NCBI GenBank assembly: GCA_005408345.1
Contig: SEMN01000184.1
Coordinates: 186,001 to 250,000 of the forward strand
Direction of reading: 5' to 3'
Length of the DNA: 64,000 nucleotides
From: Macquaria australasica
Taxonomy: Eukaryota > Chordata > Actinopteri > Centrarchiformes > Percichthyidae
In this document: one piece after another, positions 24,057 to 36,400 of the stretch
Layout of the letters: each line of letters opens with the position of its first letter
Position numbering within the stretch: position 1 is the first letter of the stretch
The notes under the pieces: model-generated
Database searches by the model: none
Seen by the model: only the letters and a program-made list of their open reading frames with translations
Told to the model about the DNA's origin: nothing
Position numbers and translations under genes: made by a program

Positions 24057-27000
24057 GAAGTCAAAGGACCCTTGCTCATCAGCAAAACTCAGCAGGTTAG
24101 GTCACAGCTGTCATATACAGAGTCCCAAGGGTTTTGTCTTGGATTTTGCTTCCTCTGACTCATTGTTCTGCTCAGATGAAGAAAAGTTAAACCTGTGACA
24201 GTTTAGTGAGAGCGATGGCCACTCCTGTGATCATGTGTCCACTTTCATAGTATTTAGAACCGAGAAAGCCTACCAATCTGTACGGTGACTACAACATCCA
24301 TTCATAACATGTGCATTAACACGTTTACTTGGTTACCTGGGTCAATGCACAACCATCTGTGCAGTCTAATTTACTTTGTGCCATGCAAAACAGCACACAT
24401 TGCACTATTAATGAAGTCAAAAAATGGACATGTCAGCAGCCATCCATCACATACAACACTTTTCAAAGGTAGTTATTTTCCATTTTTCAACACTGTTTAA
24501 AGGTATTTCTAAGATTTGTTATCTCCTCTATGACTTTTCATGACTTTAACTTTGAGCCCAAGCACTAAGGGCGTATGATACTGTCACATAAAATACTACT
24601 TTGATTCTGTGGGAGCCTATGGAGGTGATGTACTGTCAAACCTAAATACACTTTAAAAATAGTTTGAATCTGGCACTGCATAAAAACTGGATCATTTTAG
24701 ATACAGGATACAGAAGCTGGGGCAGCACTTGTGCAAGCAACCACCATCTGCATAGGCTAACACATCTGACGCCCCAACCGGCAGACACAAAAGCACAAAC
24801 ATTTATCTAGTTTTACACGTAAACCACAAGTTTCATATCTAACGTTCAATACTACTATGGTATCATGTCCAACAACAAAAACACGACTAAAAAGAGTTAT
24901 CCCATTGACTGAAACAGATTTGCAGCACCTTTTGTGCTGTCCATTTTTTGGTTCTGTTCAGTTCCATATTGGGGCCCTGGCACCAGTTACGCCGACCAGT
25001 TTAGTTTTTTTTATTCAAGGCAAGAGTTTGATGCTGTTGCCACATTTTCATCTCTCTGTTGCACTGACCAAATAATTTGATTTTCAAAATCCTGACTCTC
25101 TCTGTTCCAATTCTCTACTTTTCAAATACCATTCTCTCCTTCTTATTTTCTTTGAAGAACACTATAAACATATTTCTGCCCTCCATATTAAGGCTGCCTT
25201 CTCGTAATGTGTTATATTTCGTACTCGACTCACTTTCAGGTGAGAAAAAGAGACTCCCACAGTAACCTTATAAATTGAACTAAAAAAATAACCAGAGCCA
25301 GGGCGTCCTGTTGAGACAGCAATCTAAGATACATACCACGCAAACACAAGACTACCTATGACATTTCTCTGCTCATTTCACTGTGCTGAATAGGCCATCT
25401 GTAGATTGCATATTGCACCGTCATATGACCATATCAAACCAAGTATTCCAGTCTGCACTTTTACAGCAGGTCCCCCTTGATGTTGACTTAAAGCTTTAGT
25501 GTAACTTTCATTTTGAAAGTTTATTCATATTCAAAACTGAGTGAAGCCTACCTAACCTTAAATAAATTGAATTCACCTTTTAATTCATAAATAAACATTA
25601 ATTAATAAGTGAAACTTTTACTGTTTTCAACTGTTATATAAAATGGATTGTTTTGTTCTCACCATGTCCTCAAATGGTAAGGTTATTTAAATTTATCCAA
25701 AGCCACAACGAATTTGAGAGTATTTCGTGACTTGTTTGATTTTTGGTGTGGATTAGCCAAAGTTTTATGTCTTCTTCTGAAACTTGTGACATTAACAATT
25801 AAAAAGGCACTTGGCTCTTGTTGCCTCTTTAATCTTAGTCACAACTGAGAAACACACAACTCTCTGCGGCCTCTATTTACAGGTAAACACAATACATTAA
25901 CCCCCCCGAATCTTCACCCCCCTGTCTCCCAGCCCTCACTTCCTCTCCCCCTTACACAGCGTCCTATTCATCACAGGCAACTCCGCACACTGAGGAAAGT
26001 ACGATCATGCTGACCTTGAGGAAGTCTCGCTCATAAGAAGACTCACCCAGGCCAAGATCTAGGGTCTGTCAAGATGATTTCTTATTCTATTTAATGGAAG
26101 AAGTGCAATGCTTTATCACTCCCCAGCTTCATGGTTTATATAAGGCATAAGGGCCAGCCCTGTTTGAAATGGTAAGCTGTTAAGTAAAAAAAGCCAGTAC
26201 ACAAAAAAAGATGTCCTTAAGAGTCACAATGATTTAGGTGCAAAGGGGGGTGAATGGGCAATTTTATGTTAAATTGGCACTCCTCTGAATAGTAAACTAA
26301 GAAACAGATGACAATGTCCCCCTATCTCCTCAATGACATTTTCCACTAAGGCATTTGTTGGAAGATAAGCATGAATGAACACAGGGAAGTGTTTCTTTGT
26401 CCTCACGCTCTCATCTAAGACCACAGTTCAGAGTCACAGTTCAGATTGTTTGGCTCCAACAAAACGTGTTTGATTGGTTTGAAGTTCCTGCTCTTTCCTT
26501 GCAGGGTAATGTTAATGGCAGGAGTTACATGACATTACCACATTTTTCTTGACTGTATTGTTCCGATATCATTTTATGCCAAATCCAACACATTTTGCTG
26601 CAGCCTGGCCCCGGGAGATCCACCCACCTCTCTCCTCTCGATCATATAAAACCTGATGGTCTAGCTAACTATAGCTAACATCATTGGGAAACTCTCTCTG
26701 CTGTCCATAGCTCAAAGAGGTTTGTGTTACATTTTGGCTTATAAATGAAGAGTGAAATAAAGTTTATTGCAAAAACCATAGTTCAGTATTATTAAATGAA
26801 TCAGTAAAAAGAGCAAAGACAGTAAAGTTACATGGCATGTTTAACAGACTTTAATGTACCTGTGGTCACAGAGTGGAACCTCCATCATATCAGCAGTGGA
26901 TGACTGGCAGTCTAACCGTAGTATATACTCAGAACATGATAATAATATGAATGAGCAGGATGATATTTCATGGGTAAGTGCAACTGAGTTTTGCAGTTAG

Positions 27001-27920
27001 CTCCCATCCTTCCATATCAAACGGCTGCCTGCTGCTGTGCTAGCTCAGCCTCTGTTCTCCTCCAGTAAGTTATGATGTAATTTTCCTCTTTGCCGTGATA
27101 ATGATAAGAGGAGGCGATACCAGAAGGAGCGCCTTCCATCTGTAAATATTTAAAATTAAACTTCAGCACCTACACAAGCCATTCTATGCACACAGACTTT
27201 GAATTACACCTCAGATATTGTAAATCATACGGTGCAGTTTCCAAACATGTATATCGTTTTTTTTGTTCTGTCAGTTTGTAGCCACAACTGTAATTTTGTG
27301 GAGTTTTCCTTCCGCTTAAAATGTCTATATAGAATAGGTTACCTTCTACAGTGTCCAATACTGAAATGATTCGTGAATTTGGTGTAAGATACTGTGATAA
27401 AATTGCTGAACAGATGGGAAATAGACTAAAACATTTATGCTGCATTGGTTGCATTTAAAGTAGTCTATATGCTAGGGAGGATAACTTGCTCAAGTGTGTT
27501 AAGCAAAATGTGAAATGTTATACTCTGTGAGAGGTACTTCACAGGAAGGTGGTGTCTGCTGCACTGGGAAATGATGTGATTTAAGGAGCACATTTTCTTT
27601 TAATGAAATGAAGATGAGTTTTGACGTGGATGAATAAAATTGAAAATTTTATGTGGCATACAGTAGAGGACAGAATTAATTGCAGAGCCTTCTTGAAAAG
27701 AGGAAAACGGAAAAGCTGTTGCTACACGTTAGCTTGAGACCTCACCCAACCATTGCTTTTTACTTCAGATTTTTTACCTTGTCTTTTAACAGTTATAAGA
27801 TGCTACACTGTGGTGTTATGTTAAACCTTACCTTACTATGTCATTATCAGGTTTTATAGAAATAATGACCTGGCATTTTATTTTACTTGTTCACCTAAAT
27901 GCAGTGTCAAAACACTAAAA

Positions 27921-28154
27921 TGGGTAATCTATTGATTGTTTAAGTCATTTATCAAGCAAAAAATGTCAAACATTTACTGGTTCCAGATTCTCAAATGTGA
28001 GAATTTGCCTTTTCACTTTTTCTTGTTACTCTAAACATGAATAAGTTTGTCGTTGCCTTGGTCTCTGGGAATTTGTGAATTTTCACCATTTTTTTGTCAT
28101 CTTAGAGACTAAACAGATGAATTGCTAATCAAAAGAATTGGTAGTTACAGCCCT
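27921..28154 (+). mobile_element. Dispersed teleost repeat, copy A
   Basis: This copy shares ordered blocks with the copy at 59.1-59.5 kb: a TTTAAGTC segment, AAGCAAAA(A), then ACTGGTTCCAG, then CAAATGTGA/TAAATGTGA, and finally a region ending in CAGCCCTAA versus TGCCCTAAA. The family is a common percomorph interspersed repeat with hAT-MITE-like ends. No coding capacity. The family assignment is from memory; the in-window similarity is seen directly. Confidence 0.7.
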
Positions 28155-28300
28155 AATGTCAACATTTTATAAATAGTACTGCATCTTAGTGGTCATGTTT
28201 TCATAACCAAATGAAAACCGAGGGATTCCCAGTGCTTTTTGTTTTTGTAACTCCAAATGCCAACATAGGAATTTTATTGATCCCTCAAAGCCATTATCGT

Positions 28301-28328
28301 TAAAAAACAACAACAACAACAAAAAAAA
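28301..28328. repeat. (CAA)n / A-rich simple repeat
   Basis: About five CAA units flanked by A runs. It directly follows dispersed repeat copy A by about 150 bp. Confidence 0.85.
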
Positions 28329-29989
28329 GGTATGCTAATATCATGCTTGGAGTCATCAGCAAGATTTAATCAATTCACCAGAATGGAGTATTCCATATCT
28401 ATTTCTGCCTCACATTTTCCTGCAGGAGTGCTGCTCAGCCCCTATAATGAAAGGCCCCCCAGCACCCTCTCTAGAAATCATTACAATCTCCCTCTACCTC
28501 TAGGGTCAGTAAACTAATAGTCATTCACCTGTGTGACAGGAAATCTTTCCCAAGTTGCCATTGGGGGCCGGTGAGGTTGTGTTTAAGGTTATAGAGTCGA
28601 GTCCAGCCAGAGATGACTGTTTATTGTTTAAATGGATCTTGATGATTAAATGTGTGTCAGACTGAAAACACTTCATCACAAATGCAAAGTATGGGGGTTA
28701 CATATAACCTGCTAATTGCCTGTCTTTCTGATACTGGCAAGCAATGAAAACCTGTTAGTCAGTGCTTGCCAAATATGGAGACACAACAAAGAATAACTTC
28801 ATAAATAGTAGAGTAAAGGCACTGGCAAAGAAACACCTTCTGTCATCCACTTGTACTTGTGCCTCTGCATGGCCTCCGGTGATTTTTATGACCAAAACTG
28901 TTCCTGCCCACTGTTGACTGAAAATCTGTGGTGGATTTCTCAAAGGTATGGCACACATGTATTTAAAGGCACAAAGGCCCCAGGGTCTCTTTTGGGTATT
29001 TCAAGACGTAATAAAAAAATAACTTACTCCTACAAAAGGAGAGACAATGAGCTGACCTCACTTTGGAGTTTCCTAAAAACATGTTCAAAGGAAATGATTG
29101 TGAATGGAAATGCATTGAAGTGGAATTGTAAAAAAGCTAAGAAAAGCAGCTTAATAATGTCAATGATGTTTCAAAGTCATGTTTCAAGTCATTTTCCTTG
29201 ACCTCTCCAACTGTGGCCATTGTTAGATAAGCCACAACAGTGCTCAGATATGTGTAATAATCAATGTTTAAACTCTGCACAAACAGTCAAGTGTGAGAGG
29301 ACTGTTTTGTATGTTCATAGGGCAAATAGTTGTGTCCTTGATATAAAATGGTATCTTCAGGTAAGTGCATCCTTCCTACTTCTATTTCCACCACTACTTC
29401 AAACAACACGGGTATACCACAGGGAAGGTTATATTTGTTTGCTTCCCAGAAAAAGCCTCAGCATCAGTAGGCTGCAGAAACTGTGAGGTTTTACCTCTGC
29501 AGAGTATTTGTACCACAGAGAGGAAGAAACACCATGTCCAAAGTGCTGACAAACGAACAGAGACAAATCCATATAAATAATTGCTAAGTGGAGTGAAGAG
29601 GAGTTGCCCATCATTCAGAGCAGAAGCGTGCACAATATCTCCTGCAGATTGAGAGTCATCCATCACTGCAAGACTTTAATTTGAGATGTTTAGGACCCTT
29701 GCTGATGATTGTCTGAGAGCCGGGGAGAGCCCTGTCTTAGAGGTCTGCAGGGGTCTTGGCAGAGCGCGGCTCGCTGTGGGAGAAATTGCTGCCTGACACA
29801 AAGCACGTTCATCATACAAGTACAATAGTTTCATCTGAGATTGGCCTTGAGACTGCAGACAGAACAACCAAACCCACTATCTGATTAGCATTCAGATGCT
29901 TTAAACTGTGCAAGCAAGTTTCTGACAGTTAGCTTATTACATCTTATGGTGCTACAGAAATGCACACAGACACAGACTTTCATGCTCAA

Positions 29990-30011
29990 ACACACACACA
30001 CACACACACAC
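29990..30011. repeat. (CA)n microsatellite
   Basis: About 11 perfect AC units, with imperfect CA-rich sequence on both sides (29962-30050). Confidence 0.95.
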
Positions 30012-32852
30012 GGGCACACACCCACATTCACTGATGCACACGCGGACACACCTCATTTAGAGCGGAATGATGTCAAAATGAGTCCATTGAGTGGGGGCGG
30101 AGATTGAAGAGCCCAAGGTAAAGAGAGTCTGGAGACTCCAAATAATCTCAAGTATTGATTCTATTTAAGTCCAAGGCTCTTGATGGACACTTATTTCAAA
30201 ATGCGGTGATAGGTGGCATATCCAGATGACTGATCACTGTAGTTGTGCTTACGGTAAAGGCTGCGGACCATCCATAAATAGCAGCTCACCCTAATCAAAC
30301 AGTGCAGCGGATGCAAAGATATGATGACAGCTTAGTGGACGTGTACTTTAATTTACCGCAAAGCACTCAGTCTTTCCATTAAATTTACATGGACCCAGTG
30401 TAGAGAGAGCCGTCAGGAGCAGGTTGACTCTTAATTCACCCTGACAACTGGTCTTGTTGTCTTGCTGTGGCAGATGTATATCTGTCGGGTCATGAGCATT
30501 TAAAACACTTAAGTTATAGTGTATGGTTCACTGTATGTGACCAATGTCAATCCTATCATATTGATAAGCAATTTATGAGCTCATACCAAAACATTCTAGC
30601 AGTATTGTCTATTGTACTAAAGTGGTGATACCTTTTTTTTTTTTGGCACAAAGTGTGTTGAGTTGAATTAACCATAAATCCTAAAAACTAATCAAATTTG
30701 ATTGCAGAGTGATATGATTAAATGTGTTGGTTAAAAATGGCGCATACTCAAATAATTTCATTGGCCAACAAGAATTGAGACTTGGATTAAAATCGGTGTA
30801 AACTGAAGGCAGTGTGGCACAGAGTGAAATAAGGTGATCTGACGTAACACTGTTCAATTTAATACAATATGATAGGATGCTGCTTCCTGTCCTCGAAGAC
30901 AAGTTTCACCTTTGAAGGACAACACTGAAAGTTTGTAACAGTAAGCAAACTACAGAAACCCGACATTATTTCCATTACAAAAAGCTAATCAACAGGTTAA
31001 CTATGTGATAAACATTTTCTTCCACTTCACTCTGTTACTAGATAGGTGATATTTTTGTCATGATATGCACCTGAGCCAGGTAGAGTCACTGTCATCACTT
31101 AATATACCACAAGTATATTGCATGTCTCTTCATTTATCCCCTCTAATGCAGTTATAATACCTGAGTGGTTGGTGGCTGCATGCCCTGAATGCTCATTTTC
31201 TGCACAGTAGCCTCTGTGTGCTCAAAGGGTCCAGCTCCTCTTTTCCTTTGGAAGTGGACTCCTTGGAGCGTAATTTGATTATTCCAAAGCAGGTGTTTTC
31301 AGCTGAATGCTGATAAGAAGACTCGGTGCATCTGACACTAAAGTGAGTTACATTAGATGTGCTTAAAGTAGTGGAAGGCAAGAGCTTATTTTCTTTATCT
31401 AATCTGTAAGTGAAAATGGGATTGACTTTGAAAACCAGTGCTAGAATTCACAAGGTATCTCTTCAGTCAGACTGAAATAATGTTAAACACATACTCAGAA
31501 TGGTAAGTGAATAATCTGCATTATTTCTGGTGTAATAATAGCGATGCACGTTGGTTCAAAAGTCCATAAAGTGGCGACAGTCATTGGATTATGTCTGTCT
31601 CTAGATGCATGCGATGTAACACAGTACTTCAGATAATTGTGCCTTCGAAGATTTGAAGAGATGCAAAGTTGATGTTATAACAACTTGCAGTGGGACCGCT
31701 GATGCAACAATCCTTTGTATAAGTTCAGAGCAGATGTGGTTGAGTATCGCTCGAGGGTACATTTCTATATTTTGTGTCCTTATATTTCCTTTTTGGCTCA
31801 TCTGAATAAGCATCTGCTGCTGCGGAATGGGGGCAAGGTTGCATCTGTGATCCCATGTTTCTCAGCAAATCAGACTCTCTCAAGCCTCTTTGATATCCTC
31901 TCAGATTGTTCTCTCTAATCCCTTTCCACACCACAAGAATGGTCTTACCCACTAACAATATTGCTGATATACACTGTGTGCAAACAAAAGGAATCATTTC
32001 AAGCCTGTGATTGAGCCATCAGACGCTGTGTGCTCTTTTTCTCTACTGAAAACAGTTTTATTAGCACTGCACTGTGTAAACAGATACTACACTATCTGTT
32101 ACATTTAAACTGAATACATACGATTGTCCTTGAGGCTGTCATTTCCATGTAGAATAGACTATTCATTTATAAGATTGCCAGTTTCATAATAATCATATGT
32201 AAACAGAAATATATAATGTGGTTAAAAAGGTTTGCAGTTTGTTGGCTTATTTACGCACAGCTTGGATCAACTTGCCAAAACCACTTGACATGCAATGGTG
32301 TGATAATCGGTGTGAACACTCTCCAACACAGAGTTGAAAAGCTACATCACCTTACATATGCAGATGAACTAAAATAACTCAGACCTACAAATGGGGTCAG
32401 CAAATTCAGAGTGAAATGTTGCCTGACGTGTACCACATCTGCTTTATTGACACTTACTGAATTCTCATTTCACTTACAAGCCAATACTGAAAGCACAAGA
32501 GACACACAACTGCCTAAGTGTCTGCGGTCCTCTGACTTGAACAGCAGTCTTGTTTTTCACAACTCCTTTGGTTGAAACATTGTCAAGGGCACAGCTGAAG
32601 CACATTTCATCACACTTAACCAGCTGTTAGAAAGAAGTGCCTTAACTGTATTTGCTGGGGGAATGATACCAATAACATAATCGAATGAAGCATCTTCTGT
32701 TACCTGAAGCTCTGTCAACAAGCTATAACATGTATATCGACTGCACAAACCAAGTAACAGTGGAGTTGCTAGAAATCTGTTTTAATTTCTATTAAGGTGA
32801 AAACTTGTGTACATGTGAAATGTCTACAGGCAGAAAGAGAAGATACACTTAC

Positions 32853-33250
32853 CTTTAGCGGGACACTTTAGAGCAGAGATGGAGCCAGTTTAATCCAAAT
32901 ATTCACTGAATCAAACTGTCCTCCCACCTTTGTGCAAGAGCAGACTCTCTCCTTTGCTGCTTTTACTCCTCTTTTAATTCCCTCTCTCACCCTGCTTTCC
33001 TCGTTGGTGCCTCTCTTTCATTATCCCACTCGCCGTGTACAGTTTGAACCGACGCTGGACCAGAACGGCTGCTCGGGAGCGTATGTGCTGCGCGAGTTAC
33101 AGAGACAACGGCTTCGGAATAGCTGGAGAGTACACAGGGAGCTGTAGGAAAAGTGGAGCATGCCCGTGCGGTTACAGAATGACGACTGAGGGAGAGCGCG
33201 AGTGAGTGAGCGGTGAAGTGAGAGAAAGAAGCTTGTGTGTGTGCATGCAT
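32853..33250 (-). other. cdh12: Inferred non-coding first exon of cdh12
   Basis: On the minus strand this block ends with CCCGCTAAAG followed by GTAAGTGT (32845-32852), a near-perfect vertebrate 5' splice site. Its upstream part holds about 18 CpGs between 33001 and 33215, whereas flanking DNA has very few. It lies upstream of, and on the same strand as, the first coding exon, which needs a spliced leader. The 5' limit is uncertain; the exon may begin anywhere from about 33100 to 33420. A minus-strand frame starting with ATG near 33250 could be an upstream ORF if transcription starts above it; it resembles no known protein. The alternative is a separate non-coding RNA. The exon role is inference from composition, donor and strand. 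Confidence 0.55.
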
Positions 33251-33277
33251 CAGAGTGAGAGAGGAAGTGTGTGTGAA

Positions 33278-33294
33278 GGAGAGAGAGAGAGAGA
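33278..33294. repeat. (GA)n simple repeat
   Basis: A perfect GA run of about 17 bp inside a longer purine-rich stretch (33185-33310). On the transcribed minus strand it is a CT repeat near the inferred transcription start. Confidence 0.9.
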
Positions 33295-33374
33295 ATGTGA
33301 GAGGGTTTGTGAGCGCTGCTGGCTCAGTGGCGAGCGACAGTCATGATTGCATTGGCGTAAGGCAGTAGCGCAAA

Positions 33375-33391
33375 CCCCCCCACCCCACCCC
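33375..33391 (-). other. Potential G-quadruplex at the inferred promoter
   Basis: The plus strand reads C7-A-C4-A-C4, so the minus strand has G tracts of 4, 4 and 7. The 7-G run can supply two tracts, giving four short-loop tracts. Confidence 0.5.
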
Positions 33392-33420
33392 TCCTCTCGT
33401 CAGGTCCCCTGAGCGCTGGG

Positions 33421-36400
33421 GGATCTTCATCATCAAGCAGATTAGAGCCAACTAGCAAGCACCCCACCCCCAAACCCCCTGATGACACAAATGCACAGAG
33501 CCAGTGGTGTGTGCTGTGGTCACCGGGGATATTCTAATCAGAGAGACACTTGGAGATGCTTCCTTTGTCCAGAGCTCATGTGCTTGCAGATCAGAGAGCT
33601 TCTTGCTCTTCGCAGTCAGAAGTGAGCAAAAAAATCTTTTTTTTCTCAATTTTTTTTTAAAGTAAGGATGAAGGGGAAAAAAAAGGTTTTTTGGAAATAT
33701 CCAGTAATGCTCTGTGGAAGGTCGGGGGTGTTGGGCGTTGGAGTGAAGGGTGCGGTGGTGAGGGGGTCCATTCTTCTTGTTTCAATGACTGCTGAGCCAA
33801 CAAGGGGAAGTAATGTAAACACACTTGTTCTGTTAACTGTTACTTGAAAGCCAAATCGCAGACAACACTTTGGTAGCAATGAAGTGGTGCTATATGATTC
33901 AACGTTGTTGCCTACTCAGCATTGAAGTGATCTGAAAACTGGAAATTTGCCAGTAAGTTTGACAGCTGTTTAAGCAGCTACAGTTGACTACCTACTAGCT
34001 ATGTAGCCTACCTAACGAGTTGTGAGACAATTTATGTAGACAAAATAGACAGATTGCAGCACCAAAGCTAATGTTTTCTACATATCTTTTTGTTTCCATG
34101 TCATAGGCTACTGAACAGCTGGCTGCTAGTGTTACTGTCAGGGCGCAATAGGCAACTGATAATTACTGCTTTATGCTAATGCTAAATGCTTTTATTAGGC
34201 AATTTGGTTCTCAATCTACGTGGGTAGATAGAGCTACCCAACGGCAACCCTTCTGGCAGATAAACACAAGGGGAGGAACCAATTTAATTTCATTTGTCCT
34301 TAAAGGGAGGCCACAAGTCATGTCATTTACACACATACATATATGTTGAAGTGGTGAAGAAACCCATTTTAGTTTCAGCTCGACTTAAATGGTCATGCAA
34401 TAGTGGGGAGATGGTGTATGAGTGTATTCATGCATTTCTATATTCAATGTGAAACACATTCCAGGAAAACTATCCATGGTGAGGGATTTTTTTTTTTTCC
34501 AGTGTTCACATCTTTAAGAGGTAGTTTAAAAAGTTACAATTTGAGTTGGAGATAATGGTGGAATTAGTATCATGTTTTGGATCGATTTTTAAGGTTATGT
34601 TTGGAACCATAGCAGTCAACCCGGTTTAGAGGTCAAGAGGAGTTTTATGGTCAATTTAGAGTGAGTTTAGGTCCTTGATTAGGTTTTATATATACATATT
34701 CTTATATTGATATTCATGGGGCTCTAAGTATTTAGAGTATAGACTTAAAAATAGGACTTGTATGGTCAGGTTTGGTCTTAGGGTTGAAGTAAGTATTAGG
34801 ATCAAGATGAGATTAGGAGCACGGTTAAGGTTAGCAGATGGTTAACATTTAGCAATGGCTGGTTAATTATAATTAATAAGTTAATTAATATAGGATTCTA
34901 GGGTGCAGTAATACAAATATGTGCGTGTGCATGGGTATATTGTTAGGGTTGGGAAATGTGTCCTGACATGTGCTGGCTATAAAAGAGTTGATAAAGTACT
35001 GGGGTACTGGGAATGGTCTGGGGTGGGGGTTGGGGGGTCGGGGCAATCCAGTTGGAAGAGGAGGCATCAGCTGGTTCCTGCTAATACCCATAACCTCTCA
35101 AAGAGAAAGAGATAATAAAGAAACCCCAACACCTCCCCTTCTATTCCCAACAGAGATCACCACAGAGAAAGAATTACATCATCTAAACATCAAAACTTCA
35201 TGGGTTTCTCTGAAGTCTGGCAGTTGTTGCTGACGGTGACCTAAATTCTCTTTATTTTCATGTTTTGCATGATTTAATGCACTGATCCTTGCCTTACTTG
35301 GTACACAGAACGCATATGTCATCTTGCCTCTCCGTGGCATATTGAGGAGGAACCACCAGCTTTAACCTTTAAAATTAGACCTTGATATGGTGGGGGAATC
35401 AAAGGTGGCACACATCACTCTATGGAAAAGGTTATTGAGGCATTAGCATTTAGTCCTCTCTATATTTCATTTTGACTGTCTTGAAGATGGACAGGGCTCA
35501 CAATTCCTTTTTTTCCTTTCCTTTGCTTAAAATGACACTGAAAACCTCTGCTTTGATTTCAGTACAATCCAGATTGTTGAGAATTTATACATTTTCTACA
35601 ATTACATGTAAAAATACATTATTCTCTTTCTCTCTTTTATATAGTTCAAATTTCAGGATAGATGGCAATTTTTTTTTTGCCAAATGCAAAATAATAATAT
35701 AGTGCTTGACAGCTTGAACAACTTTATGTAAAGAAAGGAATCAACAAATTTGACATCATGGTGGCATTTTTCAGTGAAGTCTCCCCCATTTACTCCAGTT
35801 TGCCAATACTTTTCATTGTCTTCTAATATGACAGCAGACAGTGAAAATCAAAAAGTCAGCAGAAAGTAAAAAATCAAATGAATACAAATATTCCGTCTCC
35901 ACTGACTCCTCAGAGGAAGCACAATGAAGAGAAAGCAATGTGGAAAAAAGAAACGCTGAATTGCGTGAAAATGACCCTTTTTTAAAAAATATGATTCTCC
36001 AAAGCTGAAAGCTGTATTTGAATGTTGTTGTGCAGCATTTTATACACTCAGCAGTCCTGGCTGACAACCCTGCTCCCAGATCAACCCTGTCCAGATGGTA
36101 TGGCGTGGCCCTAGAGGTCTCCATTTTTAATCCTCTTGGCACAGGCTCTGCTAAGCAAGAGGTGGAACGGATGCTCAGAGTCAGGCGTCAATCAGGGCAT
36201 TTCAGACTGGCTCACTGCCGTATGGGGCACAAAAGTGTCCCACACACGTATGCAAAAAGGACAGAGAGAAAAAATGCATTGGCATCAGTCCATACAAGGG
36301 ATTGACTGACATTTAATTGAAGGTCATGATACATTGTAACTGGGAGATAATGTAGGCGCTCCATATAATGGAGATTAAAGCAGTGAAAGCATAACCTTGT

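Larger units (their letters stand above)
21191..27920. other. Intronic stretch
   Basis: No exon or RNA gene recognised. It includes the paired E-box at 23486-23502 and the nested inverted repeat at 23952-24056, both listed separately. Everything else reads as unique AT-rich non-coding DNA. Confidence 0.5.
28155..32852. other. Intron just downstream of the inferred first exon
   Basis: Apart from a (CAA)n tract and a CA microsatellite listed separately, I recognise no exon, RNA gene or transposon. The region begins, in transcription order, at the splice donor at 32845-32852. Confidence 0.5.
33200..33420 (-). promoter_or_regulatory. cdh12: Inferred CpG-type promoter
   Basis: A CpG cluster continues here (about seven CpGs at 33310-33415) beside a polypurine/polypyrimidine run that reads as CT-rich in the transcribed direction. 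I see no TATAAA on the minus strand at a plausible distance, so a dispersed, TATA-less start is likely. A C-rich tract at 33375-33391 gives the minus strand quadruplex potential. Confidence 0.45.

Noticed and set aside
34221..34240. TGGGTAG/CTACCCA 7-bp inverted repeat
   Set aside because: Perfect but short; expected by chance several times in 64 kb.
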